This document shows, in pieces, positions 1 through 11,990 of a DNA stretch of 64,000 nucleotides. The DNA is taken from contig NC_066849.1 of the NCBI RefSeq assembly GCF_001640805.2, positions 1,870,404-1,934,403 of the forward strand, in the 5' to 3' direction. Under the pieces are notes generated by a model, which ran no database searches, had not been told where the DNA came from, and saw only the letters and a program-made list of their open reading frames with translations. The stretch is from Lates calcarifer (lineage: Eukaryota; Chordata; Actinopteri; Centropomidae). How positions within the stretch are numbered: the stretch's first letter is position 1; every line of letters begins with the position of its first letter. Position numbers and translations under genes: made by a program.

Positions 1-2041
1 AAGCATAACCAGATGGGTTCATGTCATACAAATAAATAAATAAACACATAAATTAATCTCACACTGAGAAGCTTTGTGCAATAGATCCAACAACAGCCAC
101 CTAATTCTCAACTTTCTAAAATAGTCCACGATCAAAATTAGACCAAAATCTTTTGTGTCACTTGCCAGAATTCAAAGAGGTGTGGAAAAACTCTCTCCCT
201 CAATGCCTGCATTTACAGTGGAAATGTTTACTCAGATATAATACCATGCATCCCACACATTCAGCTACATGAATCCTTGCATGGGAGCTACCTAGAAAAA
301 TCAGTGCAGGTCACAGTGAGGCCTCATTCGCTGGTTTGTCTCTGACCACCCAATCCTGCAGTTTCCACGCTGTTGCTCAGAGTTCAATTAGTGACCTTAG
401 GAACATAATGCGGCTTCCTGAGGCTCTGCCCACCCACATTCTATGAACAGCATTATGAGGAAATTCAAGATTTCCTTTCAGTGTTTGCATCAAGAAAAAT
501 ACAAAACAACATAGTAATGACTAACAGTGGGATCAAAACTGAGGTCAGAATTAAAATGGAAGGATCTTCAGGATGTCAAAAAAAAACACACTAACATACT
601 AACCTGACAGGGGAGCACATGCTAAATGTCAATCAATCTTTAATTCATGTAATTTCTGCCTCCTCTGTGTTGATTATGCAGCACACCTGCTTTGGCGTGC
701 CCCATGTGTATGGAGGCATGAGTTCGTATGTATGTGTATCTGCATGTGGGTGTGTAGGTAGTGTCTGCAGCCAAGCTCCTTACTAATTCTATCATGCTGG
801 CATCCTGCCTAGGTTTACATGCTGAGGGTACAGACCGACACGTGTGTGTGTCTGCGTGTGTGAGGGTACCAGGTTAATATGTCACTCAATGGGGGGTTCT
901 GGTAAAAGCTGACTTTTTGTGACACCCCGCATTGCGCCTGGGGCACTACTTACTGTGTCAAAGTATGTTTGTGTTTGTGTGGGAGTGTGTGTGTGTGTGT
1001 GCCTGAGTGAGAGAGAGAGCGATCCAGCCTAATCACCTCCACCCCAGTGCGAGTCACAGTGGAAATAGCCTCTCACTGTTAAACGAGACCATCCTTCAGA
1101 GATAGAGCTTTCCTCTGCATAATGTCTCCACCTTAGGGGCCACACACACCGCACACAAACATACACACATGTTCAGACACACTCAGGAGAAACAAAGAGT
1201 TTCAGATCATTAATCTCTGTAGCTCCCACCCTCTTAACCCACCCACCTCTGCTCTACTGTCCTCACTCCCTTTGGCAAAGTCATGGCTGTCTTCCTTGAC
1301 CAACACATACCCCCTGAGGGCCCCGAACTGAGTGTGTATGTATGTCTTCACTCCTGTGTGTGTGAGGACTTCTCAGTGTGCCTGCAGGCCTTGTACGTGC
1401 CAGTGCGTACACACCGTAAATGAGTTTGTGCATGTGTAGTCACGACAGAGGAACAGAAAACATACAGAAATGATGAAGCAATGAAGCAGAATGTGTGACA
1501 TGAAAAGGAGAAAGCATGTATCCTTATTTGACTGCCAATAACAGGACTGCACGCCAGCCAACAGAATGAAGCTGTCTCTGGAGGATGCTGTCCTCCTTTT
1601 TACTCCACCAAAAAGAAAAAGACACACACACACACACAAAAAGAAAAAAAAAAAATCACACCACCCTTCCATTAGTGTTAAAATGTACTTGTGATAGCTA
1701 GAAACAGATTGGGATTTTGTTTTAAGCATTTTAGTAACATATAGCTCCAAAGACATGGTAAGACACTGAAATCACAAACAAAACAGAGTAAGCAAAGCAA
1801 AATAGAATTTGTGAATATGACTATATATGACTAAAGTATTACTTCATCAGAGATTAGTATAGTGTAGGAATTCACCTGATTGTAATGAGATGATTCTAAG
1901 TATAAAACACACTGTAATTAAAATATCATTAATTTGATGTGAATTTTTGAGACTTTAACACTGATTAAATTTGGTGACATGTTTTGCAATTATCTACAAT
2001 TATGTTTTGTACATAAGTTTGGTTTGCAAAATAAATATATA
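1..2041. other. non-coding stretch, GT/CA-rich
   Basis: No coding exon or RNA gene is seen here. The stretch holds imperfect GT/CA tracts around 840-870, 970-1001 and 1140-1180, a short GA run near 1009-1019 and an A-rich CA tract near 1620-1655. The parts at about 300-430 and 1020-1135 are complex, moderately GC-rich and free of simple repeats, so they could be conserved non-coding sequence, but nothing in the sequence alone proves that. The longest open frame (1373-1756, minus) is driven by the CA and poly-A tracts and looks spurious. Confidence 0.6.
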
Positions 2042-2490
2042 CACTCACCGTCCACTTCATTAGGTATACATGTTCAATATCCAGTCAGCCAATATCATGG
2101 CAGCAACTCAATGCATTTAGGCATGTGGACATAGTCAACATGACCTGCTGAAGTTCAAACTGAGCATCAGAATGAGGAAGACAGTTAATTTAAGTGACTT
2201 TGTATGGTTGTTGGTGCCAGATGGGCTGGTCTGAGAATTTCAGAAACTGGTGATCTTCTGGGATTTTTCTGCACAACTATATTTAGGGTTTGCAGAGTAT
2301 GGTCTGAACAGAGAAAGTACAGTGAGTGGCACTTTGCTGGGCATTCTCAGAGGAGAATAGCTAGACTGTTTTGAGCTGACAGGAAAGCAACAGTGATTCA
2401 AATAACCACCAATAAATCATCTAAAACCGGTTATTGCAACATTACAATGAGTTCACTTTACTCAAACGGCCTCCACAGGCGTCAAATGTG
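2042..2490 (+). mobile_element. degenerate Tc1/mariner-like transposon, 5' side with internal deletion
   Basis: The left edge begins CACTCACCG and continues into a TTAGGTA-type terminal repeat, the signature of a widespread fish Tc1-like family. After about 130 bases comes a decayed copy of the transposase start (helix-turn-helix region: a match to the GTTGTTGGTGCCAGA block near 2207, then the fish Tc1 'GLSISETA..LLGFSRTTISRV' region in broken frame). Near 2430 the sequence jumps to the ATGAGTTCACT...CTCAA..GGCCTCCACAG block (2447-2480), which lies close to the last catalytic acidic residue in intact copies. The centre of the gene is therefore deleted. Frameshifts and stops are present, the right terminal repeat is missing, and the element cannot be active. 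The family assignment is from memory of the consensus, not a search. Confidence 0.82.
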
Positions 2491-3665
2491 TATTAGTCGT
2501 ATATCTGCTGCTGAGATCAAACCAAGTTATGCATGACATTCACCTTAACTATGAGGCAGTGGTGCCCAGAGCTACTAGTTGTTAATGCACTGTAGTATTT
2601 AAAGTCATACTGGATGAGCACATACGTTTGGTAAGCATTTCTTTTCTCTACTCTGGATGTTGGCAGCTAAACTGTAAGGTGAACAATGTTGGGAGGGATT
2701 TTAGTGAGTAAATTCGGTACAATCTATAAAAATATGATTTTGACATTTAAGCCAATAGAAGAAATTAGACCCTTGGTAATCACAAAATGCTTCCTATGAC
2801 ATTACCAGAGCTTCACCTTATTATTTCTCAACACATTTTCACCATTTTCTCCTCACCTGGACACACAAATGCCTCCATCAAGTAACTCATGACAAAACAG
2901 TGGCTCATTATCAGTGGCCAAGTGCAGGCCTGTCAGGACAGCCCTCAGTGCACCCACTGAAGTAGACCACTTTCCCAGGCAAAGAACATCTTACAGCACA
3001 AACCTTGTGATGCACAGGAAACCACCCAGTCTTCCTCTATACCAAAGACACTACAGATTCTTTAAACCGTCACTCACTTGGAACTTGACTGAGCTCCAAC
3101 ACCTTGCCTTACATTCACTGACCGGTACAAGCACATTTGGCTGTTGGCCCAAAAGCACCTCCACTATCACAGTGATAGAAAAGGGATGAGTCAGTGAGAA
3201 GGCCTTGTGACTTTACGTAGTTAGTTAACAGAGAGTGTTGTGTCTCAATTCTCCCCCTTTATCCTCCCCATTATTTGAGTGGAGTGACCCTCCAAAAACT
3301 ATATGAAAACTATGGTGATTGTTACTCCATTATAAAATGGAGAAGCCAACAGTTAAATGGAAGCCATACAGAGTAATGTTTAAATTTCATTAAATCTAAA
3401 GCTGATGTTGATTTTCATTCTTCAGCTAACTGCAAGGTGCTAAGGACAGAGTTGATCTTAAGGATCACCTGACAACATTCAGTCTTGAGGAAGAAGGGTT
3501 TCACAGGTTCAGGCTATAAGAAAGGGAGGGGTCAAGAGTGAAGGCAAAGAGATTAAATGGAAAGCATAAAAGTCAACTCAAAGCTCAAACCGATGCCTCA
3601 GCAGACAGGACATCTCTAGCAGGATCTAGAAAAATGAGACACAGAGCACAAAGTTATAATAAGAG

Positions 3666-3696
<31 letters not shown>

Positions 3697-4198
3697 GATG
3701 CAGTAAATAATATTTCAACATAAGACATTTTTCTGTGATGAGCATCTCTTCACTACATATATGAATACACATTTATTCATTTCGTCTTCTTTCAGGTGGT
3801 AAAAATGTATCTCCAAGCATGAAGTTATCTGAAAGGGACTAATCCCATTCTATATAAAAATAAATATCAACAGACACAATGATTTTCAGTAAGTTCTTAC
3901 TGATTTATCTCTAGCATCATCAGAATATGTAGGCTACATCACAGAGCATACTCCTGAGTAAAATGTTAGTGAAAAAGAAATATTACAAACAAAATTGAGT
4001 CTGTATTTCCACATGAATATTCTTGTGAGTAACATCTATAAAAAAAATAAAAAATAAAAAAAAAACTGAATGTAAACATAAATAAATACGTAGTGTTTGT
4101 ATTGCATGTACTGTATATCTGTAAGAATCCATTTAAAAAGTGAAGCAGTGGTCGAATTTCTAGATAACAAGACTTTTTCTGATTCAGAGATGTTCTAG
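2491..4198. other. non-coding stretch with no recognised gene
   Basis: This is AT-rich unique-looking DNA. A 91-codon open frame at 2914-3189 (plus) has no recognisable domain and no codon pattern that would set it apart. A 23-base segment at 2896-2918 recurs with one mismatch at 26875-26897, which hints at a shared old repeat. A poly-T run lies at 3666-3691. Confidence 0.55.
3666..3691. repeat. poly-T run (26 bases)
   Basis: Uninterrupted T run. It could be the tail of an old retroposed insert read on the minus strand, but no recognisable body or target-site duplication is seen beside it. Confidence 0.9.
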
Positions 4199-4482
4199 CC
4201 ATCCATCCATTATCTATACTGCATATCCTGAAGTGCTGACACACAGAGACAAACAACCATTTACACTCACTTTCACACATACGGGCCTTTTTACTTTACC
4301 AGTTATCCCAACCTGCATGTCTTCAGATGATGGGAAGAAGCCTGAGTACTGGGAGGAAACACACTCAGGGACAGGAAGAACATGCAACTCTACACAGAAA
4401 TGCCCTGAATGAAAAGGGGCTCAAACCCAGAACCTCCTTGTTGTGAAGAAATAGTGCTAATCACTGCACCACTATGCCGCCC
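4199..4482 (+). repeat. common fish dispersed repeat (ATCCATCC-type), nearly full right half
   Basis: The copy starts with CCATCCATCCATTATCTATA and then skips to ACACAGAGACAAACAACCAT, AACCTGCATGTCTTC, a diverged GGAGGAAAC block, AACATGCAACTC and GGGCTCAAACCCAGAACC. It ends CACTGCACCACTATGCCGCCC. These blocks in this order are the hallmark of a very abundant teleost repeat, probably a LINE 3' end or a SINE-like derivative; I do not assign the family. A segment of roughly 100 bases after the first block, still present in the copy at 13888, is missing here. Confidence 0.8.
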
Positions 4483-4837
4483 ACTGTTGTAAAGCACTAC
4501 CATGCCCTCCCTATTCAGTCTGACGAACTTCACATTTTACACCTTGTAATTTTGTAATTACAAATCCATTAAACAGTGACAATATACATCCATGTAGTAT
4601 AATTTAATATAATAGCTCAGATAAAGAGAAAGCCAATACACAGAGGCACATTGTCTTAACATAATCCCTGCACTGTAGGGACTGAAACCCCTTATTCTTC
4701 TCCCATGACACTATCAGCCTACAGCCACAGCGGCAAATCCTGCTGTTGTTGGAGGAAGACAAGGAATTACTTCCTGTGTCAGATTAGGGTTATCGTAGCA
4801 GAGCTGAGAGTTATCATTATTGTGACAGATATAGGTG

Positions 4838-4906
<69 letters not shown>

Positions 4907-4908
4907 AC
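4838..4908. repeat. compound (CT)n(CA)n microsatellite
   Basis: About 22 CT units run directly into about 13 CA units with no interruption at the join. The perfect repeats suggest a young, length-variable locus. Open frames crossing it on both strands encode alternating Ser-Leu/His-Thr or Arg-Glu/Cys-Val and are artefacts. Confidence 0.97.
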
Positions 4909-5159
4909 ATTACAGAGGAAGAGATAGAGCATTTACAGGGTTATCAACCCATTCTAATGTTGGATAATCTGCACTCCGGGGCAGTTAGCTGGCAACTAGA
5001 TTCTTCATGGGGAATTTGGCCTACATAAAAACTACAGCCAGCAAATCCACAGTCACAATCTGTAGAGATGTGCTGTGTATTATTGTTTCATGAAAAAAAT
5101 AAGAAGCTGTTAGTCAAGAGGTGATTATTCAAAGAAATTTGGAAATGTAATTCTATGGG

Positions 5160-5340
5160 TTAAAGAGAGGCAGAGGAAAAAAAATATGACAGGAGACAGT
5201 ATAGGAGAGGAAAGAAAATGGCTTTCAACACTGATTGTTTGGCAGTTGAACAAATAAGACAGATGGATGTCAAAAAAGAGGAGAGGATAAAAGAGGAAGA
5301 GAAATAAACCAGAGGAGAAAAAATCCTCTGCAGTAATTAT
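5160..5340. repeat. purine-rich low-complexity stretch
   Basis: The plus strand is dominated by A and G (GAGGAGAGGATAAAAGAGG-like text) with few pyrimidines. No gene is seen. Confidence 0.6.
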
Positions 5341-5497
5341 AGAAGATAAAATAAAAATTGTCAGGATGTGATACAACAAAACTGCATAACTGTGACTACT
5401 GATTCTTTTCTTTGAGACAATGCTACTATAGGACTTGTATACACTACATGCCCAAATGCATGTAGGCAATCTAATCTAACATTAATTGTAACATTGC

Positions 5498-5531
5498 CAT
5501 ATCAAAGTCCAAAACCATGGACTTTGATATG
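5498..5531. repeat. perfect inverted repeat, 13-bp arms, 8-base loop
   Basis: CATATCAAAGTCC at 5498-5510 is the exact reverse complement of GGACTTTGATATG at 5519-5531, with loop AAAACCAT. It is too short for a microRNA precursor. It may be a decayed mobile-element end or a chance palindrome. Confidence 0.9.
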
Positions 5532-5599
5532 ATTCTACAACCTAGGGTTAACAGGTTGTTACTCAAGACACTTAACATAATGATTAAACAGGTAATATT

Positions 5600-6030
5600 T
5601 AATGGCAAGTGCAAAGTTCAGTGGTGGAGAGCAGAGGGGAAAGAGGGGTGGACGAGCTGGTGAGGGGCTTGAGTCCTCGAAGGGGAGATCTGGGGGGGAA
5701 GAGACTTGACTTGAATATGGCAAGACGGAGTGAAATGATGCACTCTAAGAATGGATCAGAGGAATGGCACTCAGACAGACTCCCCAGCCAGTAGCCAGCA
5801 GCACTCGTAGGCAAACAAGGACAGAGGAGAAATCAGGGTAGAAACTACACAAGTTAACGCTGAGTGGCCGGAGAGTTACCATGAGTATAAGCAGCAGCAG
5901 GATGAGCTGTAGATAAGCTGTAGGCTGATGAGGAGATATAGGGAGGACAAACAGAGAAACACTGGGAGAACTAGGTGCAGAGGAAGAGGGCCTTAACACA
6001 GGTATGCAGAGCACCATTGCTGCACCCCAG
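5600..6030. other. GC-richer patch of unknown nature
   Basis: This stretch is richer in G and in CpG than its surroundings. It has overlapping short open frames on both strands (71, 61 and 90 codons), none recognisable. The compositional contrast suggests an inserted repeat or an old exon-like fragment. I cannot tell which. Confidence 0.3.
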
Positions 6031-6600
6031 GATAAATTTGCACTGATGCATTCACAAGAGCATTAGTGAGTTTGATCACTGAGGCCTGGTGCACAGTTTG
6101 CATTCCAGTTCACTGCAGTAGTGCTTTGTGTAGTCTTTTATTTAAAATATAACTGTATGCTATAGCATCAAGATTTCTGTAGGAGACTAAGGGGTATAAC
6201 TCAATATAAACTCCCTTCAACTCCACTGAGCTTTGATAGCAAGTTTCAGTTCATTGTTTAGCTGTCATTTTTGGTCAGCGTGGTTGCTCTGAAAAATATA
6301 TGTTACCTGCCCAGGACAGCAGACTAGGCAAAGTTAGCAGTTACCTGGTGAACATTATGGAGCATTTAGCTGCTGAAGAACCGGTCAAGAATGAAGCTCA
6401 TGGTACATATTATTCATCATGCTGTATGATACAGGAGTGTTTTTTTCTTGATTAGGTCACTTGGAGTCCAAATATCACCATTGTTTACCCCTATGTGGTA
6501 TATTTATTAATTGCACATAGTGTTAATTCAGATAGACAAGGCATACAGTACACATGTGAAACTTAATGTTACTTCATTATTTTAATTAATTTATGAGTAA

Positions 6601-6800
6601 AAGATACAAAAAATTCTCTTGTTAGGTTAATTTCCGTCCACAAGATAAACATCGTCCCTGGTTTTAATTAATTAATTTGAACAAGATAAACATCAATTCT
6701 TGTTTAGGTTAATTCAAGGGCAGAAGATAAGATGTGATTAATTTACTGAAGGTACACTAGATACCCATCATTCTGTTATTTTGGTTAATTGCAGTGGAAA
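6601..6800 (+). repeat. degenerate minisatellite, about 41-bp period
   Basis: The motif AAGATA starts units at 6601, 6642, 6683 and 6724, exactly 41 bases apart each time. A TAGATA variant follows at 6758 and an AAAATA variant near 6798. Most units continue with a CATC-like block and a GGTTAATT-like block about 15-30 bases downstream. Divergence between units is high, so the array is old. Confidence 0.65.
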
Positions 6801-9488
6801 AAATATTTTATTAGTTCTTCTTTTTTTTTAATTAAAAAAGGATAATGTTAAGTTGGAGTGAAAAGGAGTCATTTCATCAGTAGATGTTATTAACCATGTT
6901 TTGAGGGGAAATTAGTCACATTGTTCCCTTTAATTTAAATAAATACTCACTGGTTTTGGTTAAATTGAGTGCAAAGTGCTTGAGAAAAAATGGCTTATGT
7001 AGCTGTTAATATACATGAGGCTATCTGTTGTGTGAATTACTTGTGGTAACAAATGATTATCCTTTGGAGATTGTGGTTTATTTTAGGTGCTGGTTTGCCC
7101 CAGTGGATGTCTACTGAGGGTCAGAAAATACAGGTTGGGATGCAGAGGCAGAGGGATATTGACCCTGTGAAAGATGACTAGTCTAGAGGCCACACAAGCA
7201 ATGTAGGACATATGGATGGATACGTGCTGAACTTGAACCTTGTCTGAGGTTATAAACCCTGGTCTCAAGCAATGAGGGACCAGTGCAGAGGAAGAAAATG
7301 GGTGAAGAGATGAGATCAAAGTGAAGAAATTAAAAGAACCAAAGAAGGGTCAGAGTTAGACTGACCTGCATAATTTTGAAATGGAGGGTTTTAAGTAACC
7401 TCATCAGTCAGATAACCAACTGGGCTGTGATGGGGGAAACTATAACTTCATCCAGTTGCAATTATATAAACTGTTTATTCTCTGATTATAATTAGCTCTG
7501 GCCAGTGCTATTATGTTAACAATGAGTTGTGGTGTCTTTGATTTAGGGTGTGCATGTTGATTTTGTCCTCCCTGTGGATTTATTTAATTGTTGTGGCCTC
7601 ATAATTCAGCTGCTTTGTTGGAACTCTTCTATATTTTATGCAGGTTTAGAGTTATCAGCACAATAATAAAAAAATGAAAACTAAAATTCTGTTAATTAAG
7701 TCTACAGGAAATGGTGGATTACCAGGCAGGGCAAAGCTGGAAACAGTTCCGAGGCCCTCAAGGTGCTCCAAAAGCTAAGGGTTCAATGCTTGACAGTTGG
7801 TCTTTGGTTATTTAAGTAATTGAAAAATACTAAAAATAATAATAATAATTAACTGGACAGAGTTACACAGTACATTGTACACAGTTAACTGGACAGAGTC
7901 TACATTCTTACCTTAACTGGTGGACCTGTCTTAATTGTTTTTGTTCATATTGATTATGGTGCTGAAAATGACCACGAACTAACTGATACACAGGAAATCT
8001 AGGCAGGCCTCTGGACATTTTGCTACCCAAAACCCCATAGGTCTTGTTAAGTTGTTAAGTTATTGTCAAGCGACAACTATCTGTACTGAATGCAAGTATA
8101 TCAGTATCAGACTTTTCAATTATATAGCTTATTATGCACACTTAGCCTATATGGAGCTTGCATTAATTAGTAATGCAATCTAGATATGTTTACAGCTGAG
8201 CATCTCTTTGATTATGAAAACATCTGTACAGCTTTCGTTAGATGGACTACTCTGTGATATTTTGAATAGCGTCCTATGTGGGGATCTGTAGTAGCAGGAA
8301 GGTCTGGATGGGATTTAGAAAACTTGCTCTAATCTTAGCATTTTCAACCAACAGCAGCACTTCAGAGATTTGCAAAATGTCACTGAGACGTAGTCATATT
8401 TCAAACAGCCACTTTTGAAATCTGAAGCATGAATGTGACCAATGCAGGAAAAAAAAAAACAATGAAATGTGCATAATTTATGTGTGTGGCTTGCTTTTAA
8501 AAGTACAATGGACATCTAAAAAAAAGAAAAAGAAAGAAAAGAAATGAAAAAAAAAATATCTGTCTCTGCGCCATCCCTCCTGGGTGCCTTAATTCACCTG
8601 TGCATAAAACGTTTCTGGGTGTATATGTATATAATTAAGTCACACAGTCTAAATTAGGAGCTTGGAGGTGAGAGTGCATGAAGGAGGCTTGGTGTGGACT
8701 CAGCTTTGCTTTTTGTGTGTATGAGTCTGTTAGGTTAACCCAGCACTGCCTACAACAAGATACATACTGTGCTGGCATTTTGGATCAGTCAAAATGATTT
8801 TGAGGAATCATAATTTGCTTTTCCCTCTTTCCCTTACTTTATATTTAGAGTGGATTGAACTAATGATTTATTAACTTTTAGACAGAGAGCTCCCCAACCC
8901 TCTAACCCTCTATTCTCTCAGCATAAGCCTGAGAAACTAGTCCACGCACACCTATGTTTCTTCGATTGCTCACATTGGCATCTCTTTTTTAAAACAATGC
9001 TAATAACTTGTAGAGTTGTTGCTGCCGCTGCTGCTATCAGCGTATTCCAATGGCTGAAACAGCTTGTTGTCAAATCAATAATAATTACACGATGAAAGGA
9101 CTTTTCCACTAATGATTTTACACAGCAGAGCTATATTAGAGGAGTCAGGGTAATAAACATTGCTCTTTTGTCTATAGAGGGGAAAAAAAGTGGATAGGGA
9201 TGAAGCTGCAGTGGAGGAAAAGGGCAACAATGTGGGGGATTTATTTGAGGAAAGAGTAATGAAGGCAGACAAAAAGGCCTTCAATCACTGTGCTTTGACT
9301 CTGCATTTCTATGGCAGAGAATACTTATTTTAATGCATTTAAACCGCATCAGAAGAACTTTATGAGTACATACTGAGGAGGAGGATTGCATTATACTCAC
9401 CATGCTATGACTGTGACTATAAAATTAAGCCAAGATACCTTTATCATAAGACAAGGTTGTAGCATGATTTGAATAGGTTAGATTCCAT
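6801..9488. other. AT-rich non-coding stretch
   Basis: No exon or RNA gene is seen. There is a 15-base direct repeat (TTAACTGGACAGAGT) near 7850 and 7885, a short AAT tract near 7835-7849 and an A-rich tract at 8518-8556. The interval about 8985-9115 is complex, with a GCTGCCGCTGCTGC segment followed by AATCAATAATAATTACA. It resembles conserved non-coding DNA, but this is only a texture judgement. Confidence 0.5.
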
Positions 9489-9560
9489 TAGTTTAAACTT
9501 TAATGATCCCTATAGGGAAACAGGGCAGCAGCAAACAATAACAGCAAATAAGAATATAGC
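9489..9560 (+). repeat. LINE 3'-tail-like fragment
   Basis: The block AAACTTTAATGATCCCTATA followed by GGGAAACAGGGCAGCAGCAA resembles the TTTATTGATCCC...GGGGAAAT...GCAGCA motif found near the 3' ends of several fish LINEs. Only about 70 bases are recognisable, with no coding part. Confidence 0.4.
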
Positions 9561-9713
9561 TAGTGTGCAAGAGCAGAGCATGTCAAGGTGACATATCTCT
9601 CATGATGTGTAGTAGCTGCAGTGGAATTAAGAAGATTATTAAAAGCAAAGAAAAGAGATGACGTGAATTGCAGATTTGACAAGGTGATTGGCTTTTCTCT
9701 TTGCCAGTGAAAG

Positions 9714-9735
9714 TTTTTTTTTTTTTTTTTTTTTT
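9714..9735. repeat. poly-T run (22 bases)
   Basis: Uninterrupted T run. No retroposed body is recognised beside it. Confidence 0.9.
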
Positions 9736-11099
9736 GATGCTGTCAGAAAGTCAATTTCCTTTTCTAATATTTGAAATAATGACTCAGGGTTGAATTATTA
9801 ATGTCTCCTACGGGCTCAGAAGGGCAGAGGAAAAAAAAAGGGCAGAGGTCTTGTGAGCAAACAGCAGAGAGAGAGACTCAAAGAAAGAGGAAAAGGTAAC
9901 AGGTAACAAAAGATTAATTTAGTTAAGTAGTTAAGCATCTGGATGCACTTAACCACACACACACTCCCATGGTATGACTTGCATTGTTAAACTGCACAAA
10001 ACAATTGCAGGCCTGTGCTGCATATATCTGCAAATTGCTCACACACACATGCACACAGACAGACACACATAGGTGTGTTTGCAGGTGACTGGTCAGTCTA
10101 AGGTGTGTTATGAATATTCTCTGTGGTTCCATGCTTGATAGCAATGTCATTACGATCAGTACAGTGTAAGAAATCACATTAGTCTGGCTTACAGCCTCTC
10201 ATACTGTTTGCTCCTCTGGCTACTTATTAGATAGATTGTGCTCACCCTTCTTTTTATCTGTCTCTGTCTCTGTTTTTTTTCTCACTGTGAGAAGTATTGC
10301 TTTTATCTGCCTGATATTGCCCTTTTATTAAAATTTTGATTTGATCCTGTCTCCTGCCAATAAGAAGGAGGCATTGATATGTTTTTGCTCAGCAGCTTGG
10401 ATGGTACCAGTCTGTAAATGCTGCAGTAAAAGCTGCCTCACCCTGGCTTAAGGAGCTGCTAACCCACCTAAAACAATTTCATTTGTCACAGTGTCAGTGG
10501 AGAGTTTCACTGCTCTATGAGGGTGTGTAAGTGCTGTTTCAGTGGGCTTTTTCACCCCAACCAGTGAGTGTAAAAATACCTGTGGTAGAGAATCTGTTGA
10601 ATCAATAGTGACAATTGTGCTGATTGCATTTATCAGGTAAAACATTTGGCCTTCAGCAATTTTATCCAAACTGAAATGGCACACAATTGAGAGGCATTAG
10701 TTGTATGACTAGCAGCTGATTATGTGAATGTAACGCCATTGCTGTCAGTAATGCATGGGTTAGTAATATGTCATAATAACATATTGTTTTTCAGCCATCT
10801 CCCTATCACATGTAGAGTACACAAATGTAGCCACTCTGGGAACTGGTAAGAACACTGGCAGTGAATCTAATTCATGCAGCAGTTACTTTTCCTCCAAAAC
10901 AGTATTATACAATTTCTAAGGGATTGTGTTGGTTTATCTGCATTTTGTGTCAGTGAAGAGACTGCTGTTAGCTTGGTGTGTGTGTGTGTATGTGTGTGTG
11001 TGTGTGTGTTGGGGGGGGCAGCATTTGGGAAAAAAAGTTACCAAAGTTATTTACTACAAACTATACAGTATTGATATGATAATACCTTGATAACAAGTC
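9736..11099. other. non-coding stretch with a GT microsatellite
   Basis: No gene is seen. A GT tract with one A interruption runs from about 10976 to 11009 and is followed by eight G. A weak CA cluster lies near 10035-10070. The rest is unique-looking AT-rich sequence. Confidence 0.55.
10976..11018. repeat. (GT)n microsatellite followed by G8
   Basis: GT units with a single GTAT interruption near 10989, then TT and eight G. The G run beside a GT tract is unusual but within what slippage can produce. Confidence 0.92.
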
Positions 11100-11990
11100 T
11101 ACAATACAATATTTATTGTGATATTTTAAAAAAAGAAAACAAAAATCTGTTTATTGAACAATGGTCACAAATTAATTTTTAAGTGCATTTTTAAAACAGT
11201 CAGTCATATTCCCCTACGTGTAGGTCATTGCAGTCTGGCAGCGCCTGCATATTGTTTTTTATCTGTCATCTTTTCCCCCCTCTCATTTCGTGACACGGGG
11301 AAACCAAAATTCTTTCACACATCAGATCTAAAAGACACTGGAGCATCCACAGTCTCAAAGGCTTCTCTCTCCTGCTCTGTTCTCCCTCACCTTTATGGGG
11401 TGATGGTCTCTGTAGTTCTCTTTTCCCTTTGCTGTGCTCTACTACAGCTGTAACAAAACTACAGTTTTACCCAGAAGACCTCTTGTTTGTTACCGTCCAG
11501 GTCTGCGGTGGTATCAAGACACTTTTACTCTCACGATTTTGTGAAATTGATGAGACCGTTATATCCCTGTTATTTACATGTTGTTTTCTTAGCTGGCTTG
11601 CTAACATTAGACACTGATCTACAGTCAAGAAACACCTGTTTTTGTTCAGAGTTGGAGGGAGTGTGAAGCCTATTGTTGTGCTGTGACAATGGGACTTTTG
11701 AAGCAATGTGTCCAGTCACTGGGGTTAAGATAGCTGTTTCTCAGTGTTCTTATGTTCACCTGTTCACCAGCTAGTTGCTAACTTTGTTTATCTGCTGTTT
11801 GGTGCTTGACAGGTAGTTTTTCTTCTTCTTCTTCTTCTTCTTCAGATTTTTTTCTGTAATTAGCTGCCAGATACTGTGGGAACTCTGAGAGCGAACCAGT
11901 AACAGTCAAGTGAGGGTAGTAATTAATGGAAAGTAATGTAACAAGTAATGCAACTAATGACCATTGTGTTACACTATCTGATTTCTAAAG
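11100..11990. mobile_element. candidate old dispersed repeat (possible hAT-type DNA transposon remnant)
   Basis: The text from AATACAATATTTATTGTGATA through the CTCTCTCCTGCTCTGTTCTC block, CTCACGATTTTGTGAAATTGATGA and TTCTTAGCTGGCTTGCTAAC to the AAGTAATGTAACAAGTAATG block reads like a repeat family I associate with fish genomes. I cannot name it firmly, and no terminal inverted repeats or 8-bp target duplication are visible. A 99-codon frame at 11154-11453 has no recognised domain. Confidence 0.3.
11819..11843. repeat. (CTT)n microsatellite
   Basis: About eight TTC/CTT units in a row. Confidence 0.93.

Noticed and set aside
4420..4450. tRNA B-box-like word (reverse of GGGCTCAAACCCAGAACC)
   Set aside because: It is an internal part of the ATCCATCC-type dispersed repeat, with no A box or cloverleaf.
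4705..5028. Open frames on both strands across 4705-5028
   Set aside because: They are translations of the CT/CA microsatellite (Ser-Leu, His-Thr, Arg-Glu, Cys-Val repeats).
7801..7822. TCTTTGGTTAT, matching the first 11 bases of mature miR-9
   Set aside because: The match stops after 11 bases, and no complementary star strand or hairpin is found within the next 80 bases.
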